Assembly: GCA_024233005.1 (NCBI GenBank)
Contig: JACKQE010000003.1
Span: 248,001 to 312,000 of the forward strand
DNA: 64,000 nt
Reading direction: 5' to 3'
Source: Akkermansiaceae bacterium
Lineage (GTDB): Bacteria > Verrucomicrobiota > Verrucomicrobiia > Verrucomicrobiales > DEV007
Made by a program: the position numbers and the translations under genes. The notes beneath the pieces were generated by a model. The model was given only the letters and a program-made list of their open reading frames with translations, did no database searches and was not told the origin of the DNA. This document shows, piece after piece, positions 1-8,538 of this stretch (positions within the stretch are counted from its first letter, which is position 1; every line of letters starts with the position of its first letter).

Positions 1-185
1 GCAATGTGAACCTGCCGGCACTGCTGGCGGGTGGCGGATTCAAACACGGCCAACATCTCGCCTTCGACAAGGACCACAACCACCCTCTGACGAACCTTTA
101 CGTCTCCATGCTGCAACGGCTGGGCATCGATACCGGGGAGTTTTCCACCGGCAAGACGACCATCAAGGGACTGGAGATGGCCTGA
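1..185 (+). CDS. DUF1552 family protein, C-terminal fragment
   Basis: The frame is open from base 3 to the TGA at 183-185, so only about 60 C-terminal residues are present and the start lies outside the window. The tail reads LPALLAGGG, then KHGQHL, then LYVSMLQRLGI, which matches the usual end of DUF1552 proteins. These are secreted proteins of unknown function, common in Planctomycetes and Verrucomicrobia and usually encoded beside large haem-binding PSD-type proteins. The following gene on the same strand starts 43 bases later, so the two are probably co-transcribed. The family call is from memory of the C-terminal pattern. Confidence 0.7.
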   Translation, partial: NVNLPALLAGGGFKHGQHLAFDKDHNHPLTNLYVSMLQRLGIDTGEFSTGKTTIKGLEMA

Positions 186-228
186 CCACTCCTCCGGCGC
201 ATCCAGTTATTCGTTGCACCATCCAACC

Positions 229-3200
229 ATGAAATTGATCCTCTCCGCAATGCCGCAAGCATTGTTCTACCCAGTCGTGTTCCTGCTTCCGACTGCCGCG
301 GTGAAATCCGACGAGGGAAGCGCTTTCTTCGAATCGAAAATCCGTCCGATTCTCATTGAAAGCTGCTACGACTGCCACAGTGCCGAGGGGAAGCACAAGG
401 GGGGATTGTCTCTCGACACGAAGGAAGGCGTGCTCAAAGGTGGTGAGACCGGCGCGGCGGTGGTGCCCGGCGACACGGCGAAAAGTTTGCTGCTGACGGC
501 GGTGCGCCATACCGATCCCGACCTTGCGATGCCGCCGAAGAAAAAACTCAGCGATGCCCAGATCGCCGATCTGGAACGCTGGGTGGTCATGGGAGCCCCT
601 GACCCCCGCTCCGGCGCCAAGCCAGCGACGAAACTGGAGGAACATTTCGCCACCGCCAAAACGCACTGGTCCTTCCAGAAAGTCATCCAACCGGCAGTGC
701 CCGCCGTGCCCGGAGCCACGCACCCGATCGATGCCTTCATCCGTGAAAAACTCGCGTCCGCCAAGCTCTCGCCTTCTCCGAAAGCGGATGCCCGCACCCT
801 GATCCGTCGCGTCTCTTTCGATCTCACCGGGTTGCCGCCGTCACCGGAGGAAGTGGAGTCCTTTGCCAAAGCGCACGCCCAAAACCCCGACAGGGCCTTC
901 CAGGATCTTGTCGAAACGCTTCTCGCCTCTCCGCATTATGGGGAACGCTGGGGACGCCACTGGCTCGACGTGGCCCGGTATGCCGACAACATGGGCTCGA
1001 TCTACAACGGGGACGACAGCTACCCGTATGCCTTCACCTACCGGGATTATGTGGTCCGCTCCTTCAACGAGGACAAACCCTACGATCTTTTCCTGCGCGA
1101 ACAACTCGCCGCCGATCTGCTCCCCGGTGCCGATCCCCGGGACAACTCACGGCTTGCCGCCCTGGGCTTTCTGAATCTGGGAAGACGCTATGACCGCAAG
1201 GTGGACGACAACAACATTGACGACCGCATCGACCTCATTTCCCGGGGCCTGCTCGGTCTGACCGCAGGTTGCGCCCGCTGCCACGACCACAAGCTGGAGC
1301 CCATTCCCACGAAGGACTATTACGCGCTTTACGGCATCTTCAAAAGCTGTGCCGAGCCGGCCATCTATCCGGTGCTGCTCCCCCAGCCCGTCAGCCCCGA
1401 AAGCGCGGCTTACGATGCTGAAAACCGGAAGGCGCGCACGGCCTACAGCACCGCGAGCATCGCGGCCGCCAACGCTGCCTCCGCGCAGGCACGAAGCCGG
1501 GTGGGCGACTATCTCATGACGGCGGAGCAGTCCGGTTGGAAAACCCACTATGATAACAAGGGCATCATGGATGTGATCACCCAGCGAAAGCTTCAGGGTG
1601 ACCTGCACAACGCGATGACCCGCGCCCGAAAATCCTGGATCGAAGCGCATCCCGAAGTGTTCGGTCCCTTTCTGGAGTTCATCACCGGCAATCCGTTGGA
1701 ACCCAAGCCGGTCCTCCACCCTCTGGTGGCCAAAGCTTTCGCCACGCCCGCAACCACCCTGGAGGAGTTTGCGGCGCGCTACAACGGGCTCTTTGCGGAT
1801 ATCGACGGAGACTGGCGAAAACTCGCCGAAGGCCCCCTGCAGCAAGCGGCCAAGTTGCAGGAAGCGGACCTCGATCCTCCGGTGGACAAGCTCGCCACCC
1901 AGTCCATCGCCCGAATGGACGCAGTGGAGAACACCCTGCCGTTGCCCGATGCGGACCGCGAGGCTCTGCGTCAAATTCTCATCGCCAAAGACTCGCCGGT
2001 GAAGATCGCCCCGGAACGGTACTCCGTGGCGCGGCTGTTTCCGGAACCGGAAAAGAAGGAAATGGACAAGCTCGCCAAACCGGTCACGGAGTTGACGAAA
2101 CATCCCGGCGCGCCGGTGAGGGTCATGGCGCTGGAGGATACCAAACCGTATGATGCCAGGATTTTTCTGCGGGGAGATCCCAAAACACCGGGAGATCCCG
2201 CTCCGCGCGCCTTTTTCACCCTCCTGACACCGGAAGGAGCCGAGCCTTTCCCAAAGGACCGCAGCGGTCGGTTGGAACTCGCCAACGCCCTGGTGGACCC
2301 GATGAATCCTCTCACCGCCCGGGTCATCGTGAACCGCGTCTGGCAGTGGCACTTCGGCGAGGGGTTGGTCCGGAGCACCAGTGACTTCGGTCTTCGGGGG
2401 ACGCCTCCGACCCACCCCGCGCTTCTCGACTGGCTTGCCTCCCGGTTCGTGGAGAGCGGTTGGAGTTTTAAAACGCTCCACCGGCTCATGCTTTCCAGTG
2501 AGACCTGGCAACAGGACAGCCGTCCCCGCGCAGACCTTGCCAAAACGGATCCCGACAATGCCCTCTGGGGACGCTCTCTGGCGAGGCCCCTTGAGTTCGA
2601 GCCCTTCCGGGACGCCCTGCTCAGTGTGGCCGGGGTGCTCGAAGAACACCTCGAGGGCAAGCCGACCGATTTGCTCAAGGAAGCATCATTACGGCGAACG
2701 ATTTATGCAACGGTGGACCGAAAAACCCTGCCGGGACTTTTCCGCAGTTTCGATTTCCCCGATCCCAACTTCACCGCCGCCGGCCGCGGACGCACCGCCC
2801 TGACCCCGCAGGCCCTCTACCTGCTGAACAGCGCCACGGTGGTCGACCGGGCGCGTGACCTGGCCCGGCAGGTGCGCCCCGATTCTCCGTCTGGAAATGC
2901 CGGAGGCATCCGCGAGCTTTACCGCAAAGTCTTCCAGAGGCTTCCCGGAGAGAAAGAACTGGCCCGGGCGGAAGCTTTTGTGTCCCAGCATCCCGAGCAT
3001 GACGTCGTCATGCCCGAAGTAACCGACTGGACCTACGGGTTTGGTGAATTCGACGCCACAACCCATACCATCGCCCATTTCACCCCGTTGCAGTTCGCCG
3101 GGGATGTCGTCAAAGGAGGCAAGGTCGGCGACCAGGACACCACCGGTTTGGAGTTCAATGCCCAGGGAGGTCAGCCCGCAGCGGGGATGGCCGCGGCGGT

Positions 3201-3618
3201 GCGTCGCTGGACCGCTCCCCGGGACGGCACGCTCACCATCTATGCAGAACTGCTCCACCAGAGCAAGGAAGGGGACGGCGTCGTTTGCCGGATTCTCTCC
3301 AGCCGGGACGGACTGCTTGGAGAGTGGACCGCCATCAATCAATCCATCCTGACTACCCTGGATGATGTGAAGGTGAAGAAAGGGGACACGCTGGATTTTG
3401 CCGCCCTCTGCCGGAACGATCCCAAATCCGACACCTACCAATGGGCGCCGACCATCACCATGACCACGGCGGAAATGCCCGGGATGAGCGGCATGGCGAT
3501 GCGGTGGGATGCCCGCTCGAATTTCCTCAATCCGGCCAAAATGCCCGAGCCCTTGGGTGCCTGGGAAGAGTTGGCGCAGGTGCTGCTGCTTTCCAACGAA
3601 TTCATCTTCGTGGAGTGA
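229..3618 (+). CDS. Planctomycete-type cytochrome c / DUF1549 / DUF1553 protein
   Basis: A large exported protein of about 1,129 residues. I start it at the ATG at 229 because this gives a compact signal peptide (MKLILSAMPQ, then a hydrophobic run); a TTG 15 bases upstream is also in frame. Residues 46-50 form a CxxCH haem motif (CYDCH) in an N-terminal planctomycete cytochrome c domain. DUF1549 follows, with a second CxxCH at about residues 348-352 (CARCH), then DUF1553 with its PLTARVIVNRVW region. A beta-rich segment near residues 930-1080 is inserted before the end of DUF1553. Such proteins are thought to be periplasmic or surface redox proteins and often sit beside carbohydrate-degradation genes, but their reaction is unknown. 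Upstream is DUF1552; downstream is a convergent DUF3500 gene. Confidence 0.85.
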   Translation: MKLILSAMPQALFYPVVFLLPTAAVKSDEGSAFFESKIRPILIESCYDCHSAEGKHKGGLSLDTKEGVLKGGETGAAVVPGDTAKSLLLTAVRHTDPDLAMPPKKKLSDAQIADLERWVVMGAPDPRSGAKPATKLEEHFATAKTHWSFQKVIQPAVPAVPGATHPIDAFIREKLASAKLSPSPKADARTLIRRVSFDLTGLPPSPEEVESFAKAHAQNPDRAFQDLVETLLASPHYGERWGRHWLDVARYADNMGSIYNGDDSYPYAFTYRDYVVRSFNEDKPYDLFLREQLAADLLPGADPRDNSRLAALGFLNLGRRYDRKVDDNNIDDRIDLISRGLLGLTAGCARCHDHKLEPIPTKDYYALYGIFKSCAEPAIYPVLLPQPVSPESAAYDAENRKARTAYSTASIAAANAASAQARSRVGDYLMTAEQSGWKTHYDNKGIMDVITQRKLQGDLHNAMTRARKSWIEAHPEVFGPFLEFITGNPLEPKPVLHPLVAKAFATPATTLEEFAARYNGLFADIDGDWRKLAEGPLQQAAKLQEADLDPPVDKLATQSIARMDAVENTLPLPDADREALRQILIAKDSPVKIAPERYSVARLFPEPEKKEMDKLAKPVTELTKHPGAPVRVMALEDTKPYDARIFLRGDPKTPGDPAPRAFFTLLTPEGAEPFPKDRSGRLELANALVDPMNPLTARVIVNRVWQWHFGEGLVRSTSDFGLRGTPPTHPALLDWLASRFVESGWSFKTLHRLMLSSETWQQDSRPRADLAKTDPDNALWGRSLARPLEFEPFRDALLSVAGVLEEHLEGKPTDLLKEASLRRTIYATVDRKTLPGLFRSFDFPDPNFTAAGRGRTALTPQALYLLNSATVVDRARDLARQVRPDSPSGNAGGIRELYRKVFQRLPGEKELARAEAFVSQHPEHDVVMPEVTDWTYGFGEFDATTHTIAHFTPLQFAGDVVKGGKVGDQDTTGLEFNAQGGQPAAGMAAAVRRWTAPRDGTLTIYAELLHQSKEGDGVVCRILSSRDGLLGEWTAINQSILTTLDDVKVKKGDTLDFAALCRNDPKSDTYQWAPTITMTTAEMPGMSGMAMRWDARSNFLNPAKMPEPLGAWEELAQVLLLSNEFIFVE

Positions 3619-3656
3619 AACGCTGCCCGGGGCGAGCCGGCAGCCGGTCTGGCAGG

Positions 3657-4691
3657 TCAAACGCCAATCGAATTCTGGTACGCGTTGAGCGGGACGGTCG
3701 CCTTATCCGCCACGTTCACCCAGACATGGACGTGCGGCCTCCCCCGGAAGTACCAGACGAAGGAGGGGCCCTCGAGGCGCCAATTGTCATAGATGCCGTC
3801 GTTCCCCAGATCGCCTTCCGCATAAAATGCGAGATGGCATTCATCCAACCCGCCCTGAGCGGCGAGGCACTTCACGACTTCATCACGGTCGGACTGGCGG
3901 AATGGTTCCAGCAATAGTCTGAGGATCCGCTGGACCTCACCTTTCTGGTCAGCCGACAAGGCGGCCACGGGACAGCCTTGGAAGGCTCCGCCTTTTCCTT
4001 TGAATCCGACGAGTTCCTCCGATGGCATGCCATGGGTCACCAAAGCCGCTTTCCGGTGCGCGGGATCGAGCGCGCCGTAGAGTCTGTTGGCCTCGATTGC
4101 CTGGTGCCAGAAGACATTGTTCGGATGTCCTGGCTTTTCGTAAAGTCGCTCCCCTTCATGGGCATAGAGAATGGGTCCACCAAAAGCCACGTGCTCCGCG
4201 CTGTCGCCGTCGCACCGGAGCGTCATGTGACGGCTCGCGAGGACAAACTCGAATTTTCCCGTGTCCGGCTCCCCGAAAAGGGCGATGGATTGCCGCTTGC
4301 CGAAGCCGCCGACATCATCCTTGAGCTGCTGGTCGAAGCGGGCGTGCCAGTCCGGGTGGGTCATTCCCTCGAAGATGGCCCGGATCAGGGCCTGTTGATC
4401 CTTGTCGAAAAAATCGCCCGCGATGGTTGGCTTGGTGATGGTCCAGTTGTTTTCGAGGCGCGTGCGGAGCAGACCGCGCTCCGGATCAATGTGATCCCAA
4501 GGAAAGCAGATGGCCTTGCGCTGCGCATCATTGAGTCCCTGGTAAAGGAGTTTGACGAGAGATTCCGGCGATGAACCGGAACCGGTTGCAAAGGCACCCC
4601 CCGGAGCACAAAGAGCGGATATTCCCGCGGCCCCCGCCCGAAGAAGGAAGTCACGTCGTTTCAGGCGGTCACATTGGTTCATGCCGGCCAT
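3657..4691 (-). CDS. DUF3500 family Tat-exported protein
   Basis: About 344 residues. The N-terminus carries a twin-arginine signal (KRRDFLLRAGAAGISAL), so the folded protein is probably exported. The body resembles DUF3500 proteins: FGEPDTGKFEF, a following RHMTL segment and a C-terminal HVHVWVNV stretch. The function of this family is not established. The gene ends 38 bases from the stop of the haem protein on the opposite strand, so they are convergent. A second in-frame ATG lies three codons downstream at 4682 and could be the true start. The family assignment is moderately secure; the Tat signal is clear. Confidence 0.6.
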   Translation of the reverse strand: MAGMNQCDRLKRRDFLLRAGAAGISALCAPGGAFATGSGSSPESLVKLLYQGLNDAQRKAICFPWDHIDPERGLLRTRLENNWTITKPTIAGDFFDKDQQALIRAIFEGMTHPDWHARFDQQLKDDVGGFGKRQSIALFGEPDTGKFEFVLASRHMTLRCDGDSAEHVAFGGPILYAHEGERLYEKPGHPNNVFWHQAIEANRLYGALDPAHRKAALVTHGMPSEELVGFKGKGGAFQGCPVAALSADQKGEVQRILRLLLEPFRQSDRDEVVKCLAAQGGLDECHLAFYAEGDLGNDGIYDNWRLEGPSFVWYFRGRPHVHVWVNVADKATVPLNAYQNSIGV

Positions 4692-4760
4692 CCTAGAGGA
4701 ATCCTCGGAACGGGGGAATCACCCAATCACGCCCCCCGCCTGAACCCTGTTCCAAACGCC

Positions 4761-5825
4761 TCAGGCAGTGCGGCGCTTCCACGCCTCCACGATCTGACCG
4801 ATGGTCTCCTCCAAGCTGACACTGATGTCCCAGGAGGGGTAATGGTCGCGCATTTTGCGCAGATCGGAGTAATAAACGATGTGGTCGCCGATGCGGTTTT
4901 CATCGACATACTGGTATTTCATGGACTGGCCACTGAAGCTCTCCGCGATCGTGAAGGCCTCCAGAATGGAGCAGGAATTGGCCTTGCCCCCACCGATGTT
5001 GTAGACCTCACCGCACCTCGGGGCCTCAATGAAGGCCGCAATGAACCGGGCCACGTCCAGGCTGTGAATGTTGTCGCGGACCTGCTTGCCTTTGTAGCCG
5101 AAGACCCGGTATTCACGGCCTTCGAGATTGCATTTGACGAGGAAACTAAGAAATCCATGCAGTTCGACCCCCGTGTGATTCGGACCGGTCAGGCAGCCTC
5201 CGCGAAGGCAGCAGGTTGGCAGGCCGAAATAGCGTCCGTATTCCTGCACCATGACATCGGCCGCCACCTTGGAAGCGCCGAAAAGCGAATGTTTCGACTG
5301 GTCGATGGAAAAGTCCTCGGCGATGCCGTGTTCAAAAGCCGAATCGGCATAGTCCCACCTCGTATCGAGCTCCTTCAGGGCGATGGTGTTGGGACGGTCG
5401 CCGTAGACCTTGTTGGTGGACATATGGACGAAAGGCGACTCCGGGCAGGCGCGTCGAGTGGCCTCGAGCATGTTGAGAGTCCCCACGGCATTGGTGTCGA
5501 AATCATCAAAAGGGATCGCGGCGGCACGGTCATGACTGGGCTGGGCCGCAGTGTGGACGATGGCGTCGGGTCGAACCGTTTCGAGTAGCGAAAGCACTCC
5601 CGCGCGATCGCGAATGTCGACTTCATGGTGGGTGAATTCCTGAAGACTTCCTTCCAGGCGCCGTTGATTCCAACGGGTGTCGCCGGCTTCGCCGAAAAAG
5701 ACCGCGCGTTGGTTGTTGTCGACACCATGGATGGCCCACCCCTTGGTGGCGAAATACTCACACACTTCGGAGCCGATGAGTCCGGAAGATCCGGTGACAA
5801 GCAATTTGCGGGGCTGTTTCTGCAT
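4761..5825 (-). CDS. NAD-dependent sugar epimerase/dehydratase (CDP-paratose 2-epimerase-like)
   Basis: A 354-residue extended SDR enzyme. The nucleotide-binding motif TGSSGLIG is at residues 11-18, a DIRD acidic motif follows near 70-73, and MSTNKVYGD lies near 135-143. The usual catalytic Tyr-x3-Lys is replaced by Phe182-x3-Lys186 (FGASK). The overall pattern resembles the CDP-tyvelose/CDP-paratose 2-epimerase branch, which acts on nucleotide sugars for surface polysaccharides. The next gene upstream on the same strand is a flippase, then two polysaccharide export genes, which supports a role in making a surface glycan precursor. The exact sugar cannot be read from sequence. No Shine-Dalgarno sequence is visible before the ATG. 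Confidence 0.8.
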   Translation of the reverse strand: MQKQPRKLLVTGSSGLIGSEVCEYFATKGWAIHGVDNNQRAVFFGEAGDTRWNQRRLEGSLQEFTHHEVDIRDRAGVLSLLETVRPDAIVHTAAQPSHDRAAAIPFDDFDTNAVGTLNMLEATRRACPESPFVHMSTNKVYGDRPNTIALKELDTRWDYADSAFEHGIAEDFSIDQSKHSLFGASKVAADVMVQEYGRYFGLPTCCLRGGCLTGPNHTGVELHGFLSFLVKCNLEGREYRVFGYKGKQVRDNIHSLDVARFIAAFIEAPRCGEVYNIGGGKANSCSILEAFTIAESFSGQSMKYQYVDENRIGDHIVYYSDLRKMRDHYPSWDISVSLEETIGQIVEAWKRRTA

Positions 5826-5922
5826 AAAAAATTGGATCGGGGGGGGATTGTGAAATGACGCCTACTGTAAAATGAAACCAAACCTTTGCCAGCGACTTCG
5901 ACCAAAGTCTGATGGCCAAAAC

Positions 5923-7305
5923 TCAGACCAGGACACTACCCACCGGGGCGATTCCGACCCCGCCGGGTTCATGAATTTCCCGCACCGAGCGTCTCACTAG
6001 AACCGGGTAAATGGCACTCCCCACCAGGGCCAATGAAACCACCATGGTCCAGAGGATGCGGGTCACATCGGCGCCCTGGGAACTGGCCCAGGCCACGGTC
6101 AAGAGCACGACCAGGGCCTCCACCGCCGTCACCGCGGCCGATGCGGCGACCTTGCCGAGCCCGTAGAGCAACATGTGATTCACATGCCTCCAGATATGGA
6201 CGAGAAAGTAGACGGAAAATGCCAACAGACCGAAGCGGTCGAGCTGAAATTCCTTGCCCGCCCAAAGCGGCAGCGCCCACGGGCCCAGGGTGACCAAACC
6301 GATGCCCACGGCAACAGCAAACGCGGGACCGATCAATTGCAGCCGGTGCGCCATCTTCTGGATCCAGGCAACATCCCCGCGCTCCTTGGCATCCACCAGG
6401 GCCGGCCAGGCGGGAATGGTGAGCATCTGGATGACGCCGGTGAGCGACATGTGGAGGGTGACGAGCACGGCGAAGACCCCGGCGGCCGCCGGTCCCGTGA
6501 GTCGTCCGATGAGATAGGAAGCGGCATTGTATTCCGCCAGAGCATTGAGCGCCCCCACCGTGAAGAGGGCTCCGTCATGGACCAGGGGTTTCACCAGTTC
6601 GCGCCTAAAGCCCGAAAATGAAGGGATCAGGTAGGGACGACGACGCATCAGGTGAACGGCATTGCAGAGCTTGCCAAGAGCGGCGGATCCGTTGATGGCG
6701 AGCACGAGGAATTCAATGGTGGGAAAGAACCAGATGCCGGAGGCCAGAACGATGGCTCCGAGAAAGTTGCCGCCCGCGCCCCAGGCATTGTTGTAGCGCG
6801 TTTCGAGATAGCCGTCCCTCGCCTTGTCACTGACCATGGAGATCAGCTGGATGGAGATGACGATGATGGCGATGGTGCAGGCCCGGTGAATGGGATCGGC
6901 ATAGGGCAGAAACTTCTCCCCAAAGAGCGTCCCGACCGGCAGGAAATACAAGAGGCAGGCGAGGACGGTGGCAATCAGCAGAGTGAGTCCGGAGCTGATG
7001 AGAAACGCCGTGACGAACACCGCGCGCTCCCGTTCACGATCCCCGGTCGCCGCGGCCCGGGAAATGGCCTGGGTCAATGCCGGACCGATGCCGACATGGA
7101 AGGTGTCAATCAGTGCCACAGCCATCGTGATGGTGGCGTAGACGCCGAATTCCTCCATCCCCAGAACCCGGATGGCGATGGGAATGGAAACCAGGCGCAG
7201 AATCACCGTCCCCAGCTTGGAGAACAATGACGTCACCACGGCAAGGCGGATCGAGCGGTTCCGTCGATGGGCGTCCTCTTGGCGGACCTCGCTCATGCGA
7301 ACCAA
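5923..7305 (-). CDS. Wzx-like polysaccharide flippase
   Basis: A 460-residue inner-membrane protein made of about a dozen hydrophobic segments, starting after a short basic N-terminus (VRQEDAHRRNRSIRLAV). Its pattern, with GTVILRLVSIPIAIRVLG at the first helix and an EFGVYAT turn, is typical of the polysaccharide-synthesis branch of the MOP/MATE superfamily, which moves lipid-linked oligosaccharide across the inner membrane. It sits between an epimerase and two Wza-like genes on the same strand, as expected in a Wzx/Wzy-type cluster. No Wzy polymerase, glycosyltransferase or Wzc kinase is present in the window. Confidence 0.8.
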   Translation of the reverse strand: MVRMSEVRQEDAHRRNRSIRLAVVTSLFSKLGTVILRLVSIPIAIRVLGMEEFGVYATITMAVALIDTFHVGIGPALTQAISRAAATGDRERERAVFVTAFLISSGLTLLIATVLACLLYFLPVGTLFGEKFLPYADPIHRACTIAIIVISIQLISMVSDKARDGYLETRYNNAWGAGGNFLGAIVLASGIWFFPTIEFLVLAINGSAALGKLCNAVHLMRRRPYLIPSFSGFRRELVKPLVHDGALFTVGALNALAEYNAASYLIGRLTGPAAAGVFAVLVTLHMSLTGVIQMLTIPAWPALVDAKERGDVAWIQKMAHRLQLIGPAFAVAVGIGLVTLGPWALPLWAGKEFQLDRFGLLAFSVYFLVHIWRHVNHMLLYGLGKVAASAAVTAVEALVVLLTVAWASSQGADVTRILWTMVVSLALVGSAIYPVLVRRSVREIHEPGGVGIAPVGSVLV

Positions 7306-7404
7306 ATCAGATGATGGGTTGGTGAAATGGGTGATCTCATGCGGTCATTGATAGAGTCCTTTCCACAGGCCGGGGGATCAAGCGGCAATCTGTCACTGCG
7401 TCCC

Positions 7405-8511
7405 TCACTGCCCCGCGCTGATCGAGACTCCCGCGCCGTTGATGGCAGCGGCTCCCACGGCAGACAGGCCTTCCTGGACGGCCACAGCCTGGGCGGCGGT
7501 GACAAGGACCGTCTCGACGTATTCGTTGAGTTTACTCCAGACGCCTTTCGGCACCCAGATGATGTCTCCGCCCTGGAGACGGACGTCGGATTTTCTGCCG
7601 GAAACAACGTCACGGTAGTTCACGACAGCGACTTTGGGGGTGTGCAGGGATCCCCGGATGATGAGGGCCTTGGTCACGACCGCGTCGCTTTTCGGACCTC
7701 CCACGGAGGCCAGAGCAGAGACCATCGAAAGATCGCTGTCGAAGTAGACGGGACCGGGATTCATCACATGACCAAGGACATAGACAGCGCGGTGCTGTAT
7801 GGAGGGAAGATAAACATAGTCCCCTCCCCTCACATAGACATTTTGCGACATGTCCCCCTCGTTGATGAGGGATTTGAAATTCACGGGAATCAACTTGCCC
7901 TTGCGGACCAGGATGGCCCGATCCAGATCCACGGGTTCCTGGGTATCGCCCTGGGCGTTGAGCTGTCCCGACTGAAGGCCTCCGGCCAGTGACAGAGCCT
8001 GGACAAGACTGGTGGGCCGGGTCACCGGGTAAGCCCCGGGCTTTCTCACCTGACCGAGGACCCAGAAACGCTGACTGTCGGCACTGGCGATATTCACGGT
8101 GACAACCGGCGCCGCGTAATTTGATTTCAGCTTTTCGGTGAGCAGATGGGAAATTTCCTTCAATGTTTTGCCCGTGACATTCACCCCGCCGGCCACATCA
8201 TAATAGATCATCCCATCTGGCATGATAGTAATCTGGCTGCGGGAACTGGCCACTTCCGCGACTTCGATGTCCAGAACATCGCCGGGGCCGACCCGGTAGG
8301 GACCTCCGGCAGGTTTGAGATCTTCCGGGGTGAGCCGGGCCATGATGTCCACGCCGGTGAAATCAGGCTCCTCGCAATGGGTCCCCCCGGACCCGACAGA
8401 CCCCGGCCCGGTGAGATCGATCGACCCGGGATCACGGGCATCGAACTTCGACGGCAGGGAGCAGCCCGCGAGGAGACCGGAGAGAAGCAGAACGATACAG
8501 GTTGCCTTCAT
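7405..8511 (-). CDS. Wza-like polysaccharide export lipoprotein
   Basis: A 368-residue protein beginning with a lipoprotein signal (LLLSGLLAGC, lipid-bearing Cys near residue 16). The Poly_export domain follows (YRVGPGDVLDIEVAEV, residues about 90-105), then SLBB-type segments (GQVRKPGAYPV and GHVMNPGPVYF). Family members form the outer-membrane channel for capsule or exopolysaccharide. The C-terminus is hydrophobic and Ala-rich. The next gene upstream on the same strand encodes a second, longer Wza-like protein 27 bases away, so the two are almost certainly co-transcribed. Confidence 0.85.
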   Translation of the reverse strand: MKATCIVLLLSGLLAGCSLPSKFDARDPGSIDLTGPGSVGSGGTHCEEPDFTGVDIMARLTPEDLKPAGGPYRVGPGDVLDIEVAEVASSRSQITIMPDGMIYYDVAGGVNVTGKTLKEISHLLTEKLKSNYAAPVVTVNIASADSQRFWVLGQVRKPGAYPVTRPTSLVQALSLAGGLQSGQLNAQGDTQEPVDLDRAILVRKGKLIPVNFKSLINEGDMSQNVYVRGGDYVYLPSIQHRAVYVLGHVMNPGPVYFDSDLSMVSALASVGGPKSDAVVTKALIIRGSLHTPKVAVVNYRDVVSGRKSDVRLQGGDIIWVPKGVWSKLNEYVETVLVTAAQAVAVQEGLSAVGAAAINGAGVSISAGQ

Positions 8512-8538
8512 AAATGAGAGTCAGTCCAAAGGGGCCGG

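Noticed and set aside
1147..2649. A 500-residue minus-strand open frame inside the haem protein gene
   Set aside because: Antisense shadow with low-complexity Arg/Gly sequence; the sense frame has CxxCH motifs.
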